Of a stretch of DNA of 64,000 nucleotides, positions 32,147 to 41,142 are shown one piece after another; positions within the stretch are counted from its first letter, which is position 1, and the number at the start of each line of letters is the position of its first letter. The translations under genes and the position numbers were made by a program. Under the pieces are notes generated by a model. The model was not told the DNA's origin, did no database searches, and saw only the letters and a list, made by a program, of their open reading frames with translations. Origin of the DNA: CBDBJR01 sp965206445 (GTDB lineage: Bacteria > Pseudomonadota > Gammaproteobacteria > Arenicellales > Poriferihabitantaceae); contig CBDBJR010000002.1 of the NCBI GenBank assembly GCA_965206445.1, forward strand, positions 2,728,001 through 2,792,000. Reading direction: 5' to 3'.

Positions 32147-33631
32147 ATGAATTACACCATCAAAACCAGTGACCCGCTAAAACTGCCCGCTCAATGTCTG
32201 GTATTGGGCGTGTTCCAGGCCAACCGCCCAAAATTGACCCCGCTCGGGCTGCGGCTGGACCAGCTGACCGGCAAACGCATCAGCCGTATTTTACTCCAGG
32301 GGGATCTCTCTGCGGAGGTCGGCAGCAGCCTGCTGCTGCATGACCTGCCCGGCATCCGGGCCGCCCGGGTATTGTTGACCGGGCTGGGCAAGGCCGCCGA
32401 TTTCGACCGGGCGGCGCTGGCCGGCGCGGCGACGGCGGCGACGCGCTGCTTGCAGCAAAGCAAGATCAAGGCTGGTGACGTGTGTCTGCTGGATGCCGCG
32501 GCGCACGGCCTGGATACCGCTCGGCGCACGCGGATTATCGTCGAAGCCATGCAGGCGGCGTTGTACCACTATGATGCGACCAAGAGCGCGCGCAAACCGC
32601 CGCAGCCGTTGAAACGGGTCACGATAACCGCCGCACGCGGCGAACTGGCCGCAGCCAGGACCGGCCTGGCACACGGTCAGGCGGTCGCCGGCGGGGTCGA
32701 GTTGGCGCGCGAGCTGGGCAATTTGCCGGGCAACCTCTGCACCCCGAAGTTTCTTGCCCGCCAGGCCAAAACGATGCAAAAAACCCACGGCCTGAAAGTG
32801 ACGATACTGGACGAAGCGGATATGAAACGGCTGAAAATGGGCTCGCTGCTGTCGGTTTCACGCGGCAGCCGAGAGCCGGCCAGGCTGATCGTCATTGAGC
32901 ATCGCGGCGGCGCACGCACGCAGCCGCCGGTGGTATTGGTCGGCAAGGGTTTGACTTTTGACGCCGGCGGCATATCGATCAAGCCGTCGAACGCGATGGA
33001 CGAAATGAAGTTTGACATGTGCGGCGGCGCCAGTGTGTTTGGCGCGCTGCAGGCGGTTGCCGAAATCGGGCTGGCCGCCAACGTCGTCGGCATTGTCCCG
33101 TCCAGCGAGAATCTGCCGGACGGTGCGGCCAACAAACCCGGCGACATTGTCACGGCAATGAACGGCACCACGATCGAAATCCTGAACACCGATGCCGAAG
33201 GCCGGCTGATTCTGTGCGACGCGCTGACCTATGCCGAGCGCTATAAGCCGGCGACCGTAATCGATATTGCGACGCTCACCGGGGCGTGCGTGGTGGCATT
33301 GGGCTCACATGCCAGCGGGCTGTTCAGCGACAACGACAAATTGGCCAGACAGTTGCTGGAGGCCGGCGATGCCGCCGGCGACCGCGCCTGGCGGCTGCCG
33401 GTATGGGATGACTACGCCAGACAATTGAAGAGCAACTTTGCCGATCTGGCGAATATCGGCAGCGGCCGCGACGCCGGCGCCGTCACAGCGGCCTGCTTCC
33501 TGCGGCACTTTACGCGCAAATTCGACTGGGCCCATCTGGACGTTGCCGGCACTGCCTGGGATAGCGGCAGCGCCAAAGGGGCAACCGGGCGCCCGGTACC
33601 GCTGCTGGTAGAGTTCCTGCTGAACCACTGA
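32147..33631 (+). CDS. pepA: Leucyl aminopeptidase PepA
   Basis: M17 cytosolic aminopeptidase of 494 residues. Dinuclear metal motif NTDAEGRL at 347-354; VGKGLTFDAGGISIKPSNAMDEMK near 265-288 holds the catalytic Lys and metal-binding Asp; GANVVGIVPSSENLPDG-type loop near 310-325. The usual gammaproteobacterial order pepA-holC-valS is kept. PepA releases N-terminal leucine and, in some species, binds DNA at recombination sites. Confidence 0.95.
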   Translation: MNYTIKTSDPLKLPAQCLVLGVFQANRPKLTPLGLRLDQLTGKRISRILLQGDLSAEVGSSLLLHDLPGIRAARVLLTGLGKAADFDRAALAGAATAATRCLQQSKIKAGDVCLLDAAAHGLDTARRTRIIVEAMQAALYHYDATKSARKPPQPLKRVTITAARGELAAARTGLAHGQAVAGGVELARELGNLPGNLCTPKFLARQAKTMQKTHGLKVTILDEADMKRLKMGSLLSVSRGSREPARLIVIEHRGGARTQPPVVLVGKGLTFDAGGISIKPSNAMDEMKFDMCGGASVFGALQAVAEIGLAANVVGIVPSSENLPDGAANKPGDIVTAMNGTTIEILNTDAEGRLILCDALTYAERYKPATVIDIATLTGACVVALGSHASGLFSDNDKLARQLLEAGDAAGDRAWRLPVWDDYARQLKSNFADLANIGSGRDAGAVTAACFLRHFTRKFDWAHLDVAGTAWDSGSAKGATGRPVPLLVEFLLNH

Positions 33632-33728
33632 TGCGGGTGGCGATACAGGAGCGCGAATGCCGGTCCTCCGATTGTGCCGCTGTACGCCGCACCGGTTTTT
33701 CTGTTCGCGGTAGGCGGTAATCCGTGTC

Positions 33729-34169
33729 ATGACTTGCCAGGTTGATTTTTATCTGCTCGATACGCCGCAGGTGGCCGACAAATCCCGCCTGGCCTGCCGT
33801 CTGGCGGCCAAGGCATTTTCCAATCGGGTCACGGTTTTCATGCAGGTTGACAGCGAGCCGCAGGCACAGCAGCTGGACAAACTGCTGTGGACGTATGCGC
33901 AAAACAGCTTTGTCCCGCACGCCCTGTCGCCGGTAGCAGACGGGCAACTGCACCGTTTTCCGGTGTTGATCGGCACCCGGGGTGCGCTCGAATATGGTCG
34001 TGATATGCTGATTTCCCTGTGCGCCGCGGTGCCGGAAAATTTCGCCGACTATGCGCGCGTGGCCGAACTGGTCTGCACCGACCCGGAAGACAAATCGGCG
34101 GCGCGGCAGCGTTTCCAGTTCTATCGGCAGCGTGGGCTGAAGCCGCAAACCCATAACATTGCCACCTGA
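33729..34169 (+). CDS. holC: DNA polymerase III chi subunit
   Basis: Small protein of 146 residues matching HolC: start CQVDFYLLDTP, LACRLAAKAFSNRVTVFMQ, LDKLLWTYAQNSFVPHAL and HRFPVLIG. The chi subunit links the clamp loader to single-strand binding protein at the replication fork. It lies between pepA and valS, as usual. Confidence 0.9.
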   Translation: MTCQVDFYLLDTPQVADKSRLACRLAAKAFSNRVTVFMQVDSEPQAQQLDKLLWTYAQNSFVPHALSPVADGQLHRFPVLIGTRGALEYGRDMLISLCAAVPENFADYARVAELVCTDPEDKSAARQRFQFYRQRGLKPQTHNIAT

Positions 34170-34241
34170 CCGAGATGCGGCTTACCCGCCGACAAACCGA
34201 CCCGGCGCCGACGGCGTTGACGCCGGGCCCTCAATTTCCCT

Positions 34242-37172
34242 ATGACCCCGCCCCGGGCGGACCACCACATGCCCCTTGACAAACCGTACAACCCCGACCA
34301 AATCGAGCGGCGCTGGTACCGCTACTGGGAGCAGCAGGGCTTTTTTGCGCCGCAGCCGGAGCACCGCGACCAGCCGCCTTACTGCATCATGATCCCGCCG
34401 CCCAACGTCACCGGCAGCCTGCATATGGGGCATGCTTTTCAAGATACGCTGATGGATGCGTTGACGCGCTATCACCGCATGCGCGGCGACAACACACTGT
34501 GGCAGCCGGGCATCGACCATGCCGGGATTGCGACCCAAATGGTGGTCGAGCGCTTGATCAATGCCGACGGCAAAACCCGGCACGATTATGGGCGGGAAAA
34601 ATTCGTCGAAAAAATCTGGCAATGGAAGCGGGAGTCCGGCGGCGCGATCACCCAACAGCTCAGACGCATGGGCGCCTCGCCGGACTGGGCCAACGAGCGC
34701 TTCACGATGGACGAGGGGCTGAATGCGGCGGTCAATCGGGTGTTTGTGCAGCTCTACGATGACGGCCTCATCTATCGCGGCAAACGGCTGGTCAACTGGG
34801 ACCCGGTGCTGCACACGGCGCTGTCCGATCTCGAGGTGCTGTCCGAACAGGAAGCCGGCCAGCTGTGGCATCTGCGCTATCCGCTGATCGACGCGCAGAC
34901 CGACGGCAAGCCGTATCTGACCGTCGCCACCACCCGCCCGGAGACCCTGTTCGGCGATAGTGCGGTGGCGGTGCACCCGGAGGACCCGCGCTATGCACAC
35001 CTGGTCGGGCGGATGGTCGAGTTGCCGCTGACCGGGCGGCAGATTCCGGTTATCGCCGACGCCTATGCCGACCCCGAGTTTGGTTCCGGCTGTGTCAAGA
35101 TCACACCGGCGCACGACTTCAGGGATTATCAAGTCTGGCTGCGGTGCTGCGATTCCGCCGTTATGCAGGCGCAGCCGTACGGCGGGTTGATCAATGTATT
35201 TACCGTGTCCGCCGCGCTGCGGGAAAACGGCGCCGAGGACGCGTTGCGGACCGGGCCGTTGATTCCCTCCGCCTATGTCGGGCTGGATCGCTATGCGGCC
35301 AGAGAGCGCCTGGTGGCCGAGCTTGACGCCGCCGGCCTGTTGGAGTGCGTCGCGGAGCATAGCTTGACGATCCCGCGCGGCGACCGCTCGGGGGCGGTGG
35401 TAGAGCCGCTGTTGACCGACCAATGGTATGTCGATCTGACCCGCGAAGTGCAGCCGGATGGCCGCCCCGGCGGCAAGGTCGCGATTACCGAGCCGGCGGT
35501 CGCGGCGGTGCGTCAGGGGCAAATCGAATTTGTCCCGGACAATTGGCGCAAGACCTACTACCAATGGCTGGAGCACATCGAAGACTGGTGCATCTCGCGG
35601 CAAATCTGGTGGGGGCATCGCATCCCGGCCTGGTACGACGACAACGGCAACGTGTACGTCGCCGCCGACGAGGCCACGGTGCGCGACAAATATGCGCTCG
35701 GCAGCGAGGTGGCTTTGCGCCGCGATGACGACGTGCTCGACACTTGGTTCAGCTCCGCCCTGTGGCCGTTCTCGACACTCGGCTGGCCGCAGCAAACCGA
35801 GCGTTTGAGCACCTTTTACCCCACCAGCGTGCTGGTCACCGGCTTCGATATTATCTTCTTCTGGGTCGCCCGGATGATCATGATGGGGCTCCGGTTCATG
35901 CAGGACGTGCCGTTCCGGCAGGTCTACATCCACGGCCTGGTGCGCGACGCCCATGGCCGGAAAATGTCCAAATCGAAAGGCAATACGCTCGACCCGATCG
36001 ACCTGATCGACGGCATCGATCTGCAGCAGCTGATCGACAAGCGCACCCAGGGTTTGATGCAGCCGCATCTGGCCGACAAAATCGCCCGGCAAACCCGCCG
36101 GGATTTCCCGCAGGGCATTCCGAGCTTCGGCGCCGACGCGCTGCGCTTCACGTTCGCCGCGCTGGCCTCGGGCGGCCGGGATATTAATTTTGACCTTGAC
36201 CGCACCGTCGGCTATCGCAATTTCTGCAACAAGATCTGGAATGCGGCCCGCTTCGTTCTGCTGCATACCGAGGGCCTGCCCTGCCGGCAGGAGGGCGACG
36301 CAATCGCGCTCAGCACTGCCGACCGGTGGATTGTGTCACGCCTGCAAAAAACCCAGCAATCGGTCGCCCAGGCGATCGACGGCTATCGCTTTGACCATGC
36401 CGCGCGGCAGCTCCACGAATTTATCTGGCACCACTACTGCGACTGGTATCTGGAATTATGCAAGCCGATTCTGAACCGTGCCGACGACGCCGAGCCGGTA
36501 GACGAGCCCACCCGCAACGGCGCCCGCCGAACCCTGGTCGAGGTGCTGGAGGCCCTGCTGCGGCTGGCGCATCCGATCATGCCGTATATCACGGAGGAGC
36601 TCTGGCAGTCGGTCGCGCCGCTGGCCGGCGTGCAGGGGGCCACCATCATGACCCAGCCGTATCCGCAATGCGAGCACGATAAAATCGACCCGGCGGCCGA
36701 GGAAGAAATGCAATGGATCATGGATTTCATCCTCGCGGTCAGACGAATCAAGGGCGAAATGAATGTGCCACCAGGCCGGCAGGTGCCAATATTGCTGGTC
36801 AACCCCAGCCGGCAAGCGTGGCAGCGCGTCACCCGGCATCGCCTCTACCTGCGTGTGCTCGGCAAAGCCGAATCGATCGAGGCGACCACCGAATCCGACC
36901 GCGAACCCGAGGCGGCAGTCGCCCACGTCGGCGGTCTGAAGCTGATGATTCCGCTGGCCGGGCTGGTGGATAAACAGGCAGAGCGGCACCGGCTGGAAAC
37001 GCGCTTAAACCGGCTCGAGCAGGAAATCGGCCACAGCGAAAAGAAACTGAACAACCCCGGTTTTCAGCACAAAGCGGCGGCGGCGGTGGTGCGCAAAGAA
37101 CAGGACAAGCTGACCCGCTTGCTGGCCCTCAAGCACGACCTGACCAACGACCTGGCCAGATTATCGGGCTGA
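34242..37172 (+). CDS. valS: Valyl-tRNA synthetase
   Basis: Class I synthetase of 976 residues. HIGH-type motif HMGHAF near residue 61, PGIDHAGIATQ near 87, a CP1 editing domain in the middle (TTRPETLFGD, ITPAHDFRDYQV), KMSKSKGN at 574-581, and a C-terminal coiled coil with ETRLNRLEQEIGHSEKK. The first ATG gives nine residues more than the one matching the usual N-terminus (MPLDKPYNPD); either is possible. A CCCGGCG/CGCCGGG hairpin lies at 34201-34227 between holC and valS. Confidence 0.95.
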   Translation: MTPPRADHHMPLDKPYNPDQIERRWYRYWEQQGFFAPQPEHRDQPPYCIMIPPPNVTGSLHMGHAFQDTLMDALTRYHRMRGDNTLWQPGIDHAGIATQMVVERLINADGKTRHDYGREKFVEKIWQWKRESGGAITQQLRRMGASPDWANERFTMDEGLNAAVNRVFVQLYDDGLIYRGKRLVNWDPVLHTALSDLEVLSEQEAGQLWHLRYPLIDAQTDGKPYLTVATTRPETLFGDSAVAVHPEDPRYAHLVGRMVELPLTGRQIPVIADAYADPEFGSGCVKITPAHDFRDYQVWLRCCDSAVMQAQPYGGLINVFTVSAALRENGAEDALRTGPLIPSAYVGLDRYAARERLVAELDAAGLLECVAEHSLTIPRGDRSGAVVEPLLTDQWYVDLTREVQPDGRPGGKVAITEPAVAAVRQGQIEFVPDNWRKTYYQWLEHIEDWCISRQIWWGHRIPAWYDDNGNVYVAADEATVRDKYALGSEVALRRDDDVLDTWFSSALWPFSTLGWPQQTERLSTFYPTSVLVTGFDIIFFWVARMIMMGLRFMQDVPFRQVYIHGLVRDAHGRKMSKSKGNTLDPIDLIDGIDLQQLIDKRTQGLMQPHLADKIARQTRRDFPQGIPSFGADALRFTFAALASGGRDINFDLDRTVGYRNFCNKIWNAARFVLLHTEGLPCRQEGDAIALSTADRWIVSRLQKTQQSVAQAIDGYRFDHAARQLHEFIWHHYCDWYLELCKPILNRADDAEPVDEPTRNGARRTLVEVLEALLRLAHPIMPYITEELWQSVAPLAGVQGATIMTQPYPQCEHDKIDPAAEEEMQWIMDFILAVRRIKGEMNVPPGRQVPILLVNPSRQAWQRVTRHRLYLRVLGKAESIEATTESDREPEAAVAHVGGLKLMIPLAGLVDKQAERHRLETRLNRLEQEIGHSEKKLNNPGFQHKAAAAVVRKEQDKLTRLLALKHDLTNDLARLSG

Positions 37173-37209
37173 CTGCGATGCGTATCGCCGGGGGCGGCCG
37201 GGGGCGGAA

Positions 37210-38028
37210 TTATTTTTTACGCTTGTCGGCGATATAAATTGCGGTTGAATTGCCGCCGGCTATCGCTCTCTTTTCAATCGCAAACAGCGCCGTTGCGGCA
37301 ACCAGGTCGCCCAGTTTTGCATAGCCGTAATTGCGTGAGTCGAACTCGGGCAGTTGTCTCGCAATGTGGCTGCCGACCGTGGCAAGGCTGGCCCATCCGT
37401 TGTCATCGGAGGAGGCATCGACCGCATTGCGCAGCAGGTTGATTAGCTTCGCATCGCGTTTTAGCTCATTCCCGGGGTTTCTGACAACCGCTTTATTGCC
37501 AGAAGTATTGCCGTTCTCTGCATCCACCGGTTTCCGGGCAGCCGCTTTATTGTCGGTGGTTTTCGCGGTTTCTTCGCTGTCCTCGGCCTTGCTGGGCAAA
37601 ATACCGACATCAATGAATTTGTTGCAGGCGGAGACGAAGGCTTTCGGGGTCTTTTGCTCGCCAAAACCATACACCAGCAATCCCGACTCGCGGATTCTCG
37701 ACGCCAGCCGGGTAAAATCACTGTCGCTCGATACGATGCAAAAGCCGTCGAACTTGCCGGTGTACAGCAAGTCCATCGCATCGATAATCATCGCAATATC
37801 GGTCGCATTTTTTCCGGCGGTGTAGGCAAACTGCTGAATCGGCTGAATTGAATTGTTCAACAAAACGGTTTTCCATCCGTTCAGGCTGGTAGAAGCCCAA
37901 TTGCCATAGATGCGCTTGACGATGGCGATGCCGTAATTGGCTATCTCGGCCAGCAGGCCGTCGACAATATCCGGGCGGGTATTGTCGGCGTCAATCAGGA
38001 TGGCCAGTTTCTTGTCGGTGTCGTGCAC
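37210..38028 (-). CDS. NYN-domain RNase-like protein with C-terminal OST-HTH
   Basis: LabA/DUF88-type protein of 272 residues. The NYN nuclease domain covers about 1-145: LAILIDADNTRPD (acidic residues 13 and 15), GKNATDIAMIIDAMDLLY (D77), and CIVSSDSDFTRLASRI (D102, D104). A low-complexity linker (about 147-190) leads to an OST-HTH/LOTUS-type RNA-binding domain (INLLRNAVDASSDDNGW, then IARQLPEFDSRNYGYAKL). A GTG start is favoured because AAGGAG lies upstream and the frame before it is unrelated. Such proteins are presumed to act on RNA; the target is unknown. It lies 29 bases after the thioredoxin-like gene. Confidence 0.85.
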   Translation of the reverse strand: MHDTDKKLAILIDADNTRPDIVDGLLAEIANYGIAIVKRIYGNWASTSLNGWKTVLLNNSIQPIQQFAYTAGKNATDIAMIIDAMDLLYTGKFDGFCIVSSDSDFTRLASRIRESGLLVYGFGEQKTPKAFVSACNKFIDVGILPSKAEDSEETAKTTDNKAAARKPVDAENGNTSGNKAVVRNPGNELKRDAKLINLLRNAVDASSDDNGWASLATVGSHIARQLPEFDSRNYGYAKLGDLVAATALFAIEKRAIAGGNSTAIYIADKRKK

Positions 38029-38057
38029 GTGCTTGTCGGCTCCTTGCGTCGGTAAAA

Positions 38058-38573
38058 CTACTCGGCAATAAAAGCATCGATTTGGTTGCGGATAGCGTCG
38101 CCGGACCAATCCTTTGGCCCGACAATCACGTCTGCTATCCGGCCCTGTTTGTCGATTATAAATGACATCGGCAGCCCGCGCACTTGCCAGTTGCCGGCAA
38201 CCTGCATGGTTTCATCCAGCAGCAGCGGGAAATTGACCGGCTGCTCCAGTGCGGCCGCAAAACGGGTCAGCGCCTGCCGGCTTTCGCCCATGTTAATCGC
38301 CAGTATTTCAAACGGCCGGTTTTCAAGGCGGGCTTTCAAGCGGCGCATCGACGGCAGCTCCTGTACGCAGGGCGGGCACCAGCTGGCCCAGAAATTCACC
38401 ACCACCACGCGGTTGTGATAATCGCTCAGCTGCAGCACCGTGCCCGCCTGTACGTCGGTCAGGGCAAAATCGCCCGGCGCGATGCGCTGTTCAGGCGGCG
38501 GGGCGGCTGCCGATACGGCGGTAACACAAACCGCCGCCAGACAGGCCAGACCGGCGCGCGCCAGCAATTTCAT
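38058..38573 (-). CDS. TlpA-family thiol-disulfide oxidoreductase
   Basis: Secreted thioredoxin-fold protein of 171 residues. A signal peptide occupies about 1-23 (LLARAGLACLAAVCVTAVSA), and the active site is WASWCPPC (C66, C69) in VVVVNFWASWCPPCVQELP. The cis-Pro loop is RGLPMSFIID. Periplasmic members reduce or reshuffle disulfides, often for cytochrome maturation. The start at MKLLARAG gives the signal peptide directly. Confidence 0.88.
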   Translation of the reverse strand: MKLLARAGLACLAAVCVTAVSAAAPPPEQRIAPGDFALTDVQAGTVLQLSDYHNRVVVVNFWASWCPPCVQELPSMRRLKARLENRPFEILAINMGESRQALTRFAAALEQPVNFPLLLDETMQVAGNWQVRGLPMSFIIDKQGRIADVIVGPKDWSGDAIRNQIDAFIAE

Positions 38574-38687
38574 CCGGCCTGCGCTCGCCGATGCCGCCAG
38601 AATCGGGGTTCCGCTTCGCCACGGCCGGCGCATCCGCACCCCGGTTGACTGTGTTGGAGAATACGGCGGCAACATGACGGCGTCGGC

Positions 38688-39164
38688 TCAGCTTCGGGTT
38701 TGGCTCACGGCATATTTCCAGCGCAGCAGGCCGGTGGGCCGGCTGGTGCCGAAATGCACATTGCGCTCAATGTCCCGCGCCTGCCCGGCGGGAATTTTGA
38801 TCGGGATGCGCCGCACCGATTGCCCGATCACCTGACAGTCGGATTCAGGCGCGTTTGCTCCCGGACAATCCAGCATCGTGATGCCGATAGTCGCCTCCTT
38901 CAGCAGCGCTTCCTGACTGAGGTTGAGCAGGCGCGCCTTGAAGTCGTAGCTGTCGCCGTAGCCGGGCAGCATAACCGGGGCCTCAATCCGCACCTCGTGG
39001 TTGGCAATTTTTTGCTGCCAGCGCCACCCCCGGTCGCTAGTGGCAATGCCAATGGCAACCGCGGCAACCGCCAGCGCCGCCAGCAGGCTGAAAGCGACCT
39101 TCGGGTAGCGACCGGACATGAAAATCAATGCGATCACCACAACAAACAATAACGCCCATTGCAT
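38688..39164 (-). CDS. Conserved hypothetical membrane-anchored protein
   Basis: Protein of 158 residues with two hydrophobic segments in the first 42 residues (ALLFVVVIALIFMS and VAFSLLAALAVAAVAIGIA). The rest is probably periplasmic and beta-rich; the pattern ARLLNLSQEALLKEATIGITMLDC resembles small Ig-like proteins. I do not recognise the family. It lies 114 bases upstream of the thioredoxin-like gene on the same strand. Confidence 0.7.
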   Translation of the reverse strand: MQWALLFVVVIALIFMSGRYPKVAFSLLAALAVAAVAIGIATSDRGWRWQQKIANHEVRIEAPVMLPGYGDSYDFKARLLNLSQEALLKEATIGITMLDCPGANAPESDCQVIGQSVRRIPIKIPAGQARDIERNVHFGTSRPTGLLRWKYAVSQTRS

Positions 39165-39320
39165 AATATGTAGAACCGATGTGTGTGGCCGTGAACCGCA
39201 GCCTGATGCACAGGCCGTCCGATAAAAACCGCGCGTTAACCGCAAACAAACCCACCGCAGAAAGCCGACCGAGCGCAGACTCTGCACCGATTACCGCTGC
39301 ACCGATAACCTCTGCACCGA

Positions 39321-39830
39321 TTAACCCGGCGACGGCGGCTTATCCGGGTTCACCAGAATCGCGGCCAGCCCGCTGCGAATCCCCTCCGGTATCGCAACCG
39401 ATTCGCCGGTTTCCCGATCAATGTAAACATGCACAAAAAACCCCACCGCCGACGGCTCCTGTGCCGCCTGTTCAAACAGGGCGATTTCATAGCGCACACT
39501 GGAATGGCCGATGCGGGTTATGCGCAACCCGCCGTCAAACTGCTTTGCCCGTGGCAACGGCTTGCGAAAGTGGCAATTGCTTTCCACCACAAACGGGATG
39601 ATCGCATCGGCAACCCAGTCGGCGCCGAGGTCGGCCAGATTGTCCAGAATGAGAAATTCAAAGTAGCGATAGTATTGCACATTGTTGACGTGTTGCAGCA
39701 TATCGTAATCCGCCCAGCGGGTGACGATTTCTTTTATCAACGGGAAGGCGGCGCGGCTCTGGCGCTCGGTTACCGGGGGCATTGGCGGCGCGTTCCGGCG
39801 ATGCGATGCGGCGCGCTGTTCACCCGGCAT
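39321..39830 (-). CDS. Hotdog-fold acyl-CoA thioesterase
   Basis: 4HBT-type protein of 169 residues. The active-site region reads RWADYDMLQHVNNVQYYRYFE (about 38-58) with catalytic Asp and downstream HVNN. CHFRKPL and VGFFVHVYIDRETGE complete the fold. The start overlaps the end of the Rieske oxygenase gene by 11 bases; a second ATG 16 codons in is also possible. The gene order suggests it works with the oxygenase, but the acyl substrate is unknown. Confidence 0.85.
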   Translation of the reverse strand: MPGEQRAASHRRNAPPMPPVTERQSRAAFPLIKEIVTRWADYDMLQHVNNVQYYRYFEFLILDNLADLGADWVADAIIPFVVESNCHFRKPLPRAKQFDGGLRITRIGHSSVRYEIALFEQAAQEPSAVGFFVHVYIDRETGESVAIPEGIRSGLAAILVNPDKPPSPG

Positions 39831-40992
39831 CGGCTATCGCCCGGCGCATGATCTCGGCATACCACGCCGCAAAACCGGCCACCCCCGGCTCCAGGGTGCC
39901 AAAGCGCCCCGGTTTGGCAAAGGGTGAGCTCAGACCGATCTGCTGCTGTTCGAGAAACGGGAGGTCTTCGCTCAGGGCGGTATCGTAGCGCCGGTAGTAG
40001 TCCTGTGCTTTTTGTTCAAACCCGCTCACCTGTGCGGCGGCCGGGGGGAAGCAAATCGTCTGCACGACCTGACACCGATCCGGTGACAGCGGATAGGCCG
40101 CATACATCCACAGCGAATCGGAGCAGGCGGCAAACGTCAGGTTGGGGTAGCACCAGGTATAGCGCGTGCCGGTCGCGTTGCGGCCTTCGAGCCGACTGAT
40201 TGGCGGCAATGCGCTGCCTTTGTAATCCGCCAGCAGGGCCGCCGTGCCTTCGGTCACGCCAAACTGCGTGCCGTAGGCGCCGATAACCGCCTCCGGTTCA
40301 TCCGGTTCATTGTAGATGCCGCGCAGCGACTCCGGGTGTACGTACGGCAGATGATAATACTCATTGAACACCTCGATGAAGGCCTTCCAATTGCAATTCA
40401 CCTGCATTTCGCGCACCCGCGCAGTGACCAGTTGCTCCAGCGCCCACGGCCAGTGTACATCGCCGAAATCGCCCAGATACTCCGCCAGTGTTTGCTGCGG
40501 CTGACCGAGGCAGACGAAGACGAAACCGTCCTGCTGCTGCAACTCGAATTCGATCAAGCCAAACTCGCTCAACGCAAACTGCTCGCAGCGCTCCATCCGC
40601 GGCGCGTGGCGCAACGTGCCGTCCAGCCGATAGGTCCAGCAATGAAACGGGCAGCGGATTTCGGTGCAATTGCCGCTGCCCTGCAGCAGCGTACTGCTGC
40701 GATGCCGACAGCTATTGGCATAGGCGCGCAGGCGCGCCTGTTGATCGCGCAGAATGATCATCGGCACGCCGGCCAAATCCATTGCCGTATAGTCCCCCGG
40801 GGCCGGCCAGCGGTCGGCCCGGCCAATCCCTACCCAGCCGGCGTGGAACAGCTGTTGGCGTTCCAACTCCAGTATGCGCTCGCTGCGATAGCACAGCGGC
40901 GGCAACGTGGCCGACCGGTGCGCCGCCCATTCGACCTGGTGCAGCTCCGGCATGATCTGCTGTGGGTCGTTTTCGGTGCTACGATTGCGCAT
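39820..40992 (-). CDS. Rieske non-heme iron oxygenase, alpha subunit type
   Basis: Aromatic-ring-hydroxylating-type oxygenase of 390 residues. The Rieske cluster motif is CRHR (C95, H97) and CPFHCW (C114, H117). The mononuclear iron is bound by H214 and H219 in NEYYHLPYVH, with the third ligand probably an Asp in the 330-345 region. No reductase gene is next to it. Such proteins also oxidise quaternary amines (glycine betaine GbcA, carnitine CntA), which fits the carnitine cluster at the start of the window; this is speculation. I choose the first ATG; a TTG just upstream and an ATG 13 codons in are alternatives. Confidence 0.85.
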   Translation of the reverse strand: MRNRSTENDPQQIMPELHQVEWAAHRSATLPPLCYRSERILELERQQLFHAGWVGIGRADRWPAPGDYTAMDLAGVPMIILRDQQARLRAYANSCRHRSSTLLQGSGNCTEIRCPFHCWTYRLDGTLRHAPRMERCEQFALSEFGLIEFELQQQDGFVFVCLGQPQQTLAEYLGDFGDVHWPWALEQLVTARVREMQVNCNWKAFIEVFNEYYHLPYVHPESLRGIYNEPDEPEAVIGAYGTQFGVTEGTAALLADYKGSALPPISRLEGRNATGTRYTWCYPNLTFAACSDSLWMYAAYPLSPDRCQVVQTICFPPAAAQVSGFEQKAQDYYRRYDTALSEDLPFLEQQQIGLSSPFAKPGRFGTLEPGVAGFAAWYAEIMRRAIADAG

Positions 40993-41107
40993 CGCTGACA
41001 AGACTGACTGACATGGTAAGATACAAAGTCTAATTCAAATTCACCGCCGTGCAAACCTTTTAAGCCCGGCCCGAGCGGCGCTCCCGCCGCCGCGGTCAAC
41101 CCCGATT

Positions 41108-41117
41108 CTGGTACAAT
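41108..41117 (+). promoter_or_regulatory. Extended -10 promoter for ltaE
   Basis: CTGGTACAAT is an extended -10 element (TGG then TACAAT), 25 bases before the ltaE ATG. No good -35 box is seen, as often for extended -10 promoters. It implies transcription starts at about 41123 and rules out the TTG at 41119 as the start codon. Confidence 0.5.
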
Positions 41118-41142
41118 ATTGCCCAAACAGTCCTATCAGCTC

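Noticed and set aside
34182..36266. A 694-codon open frame opposite valS
   Set aside because: It lies wholly antisense to valS, has the His/Arg/Gln/Pro-rich composition of a GC-rich shadow frame, and no family pattern.
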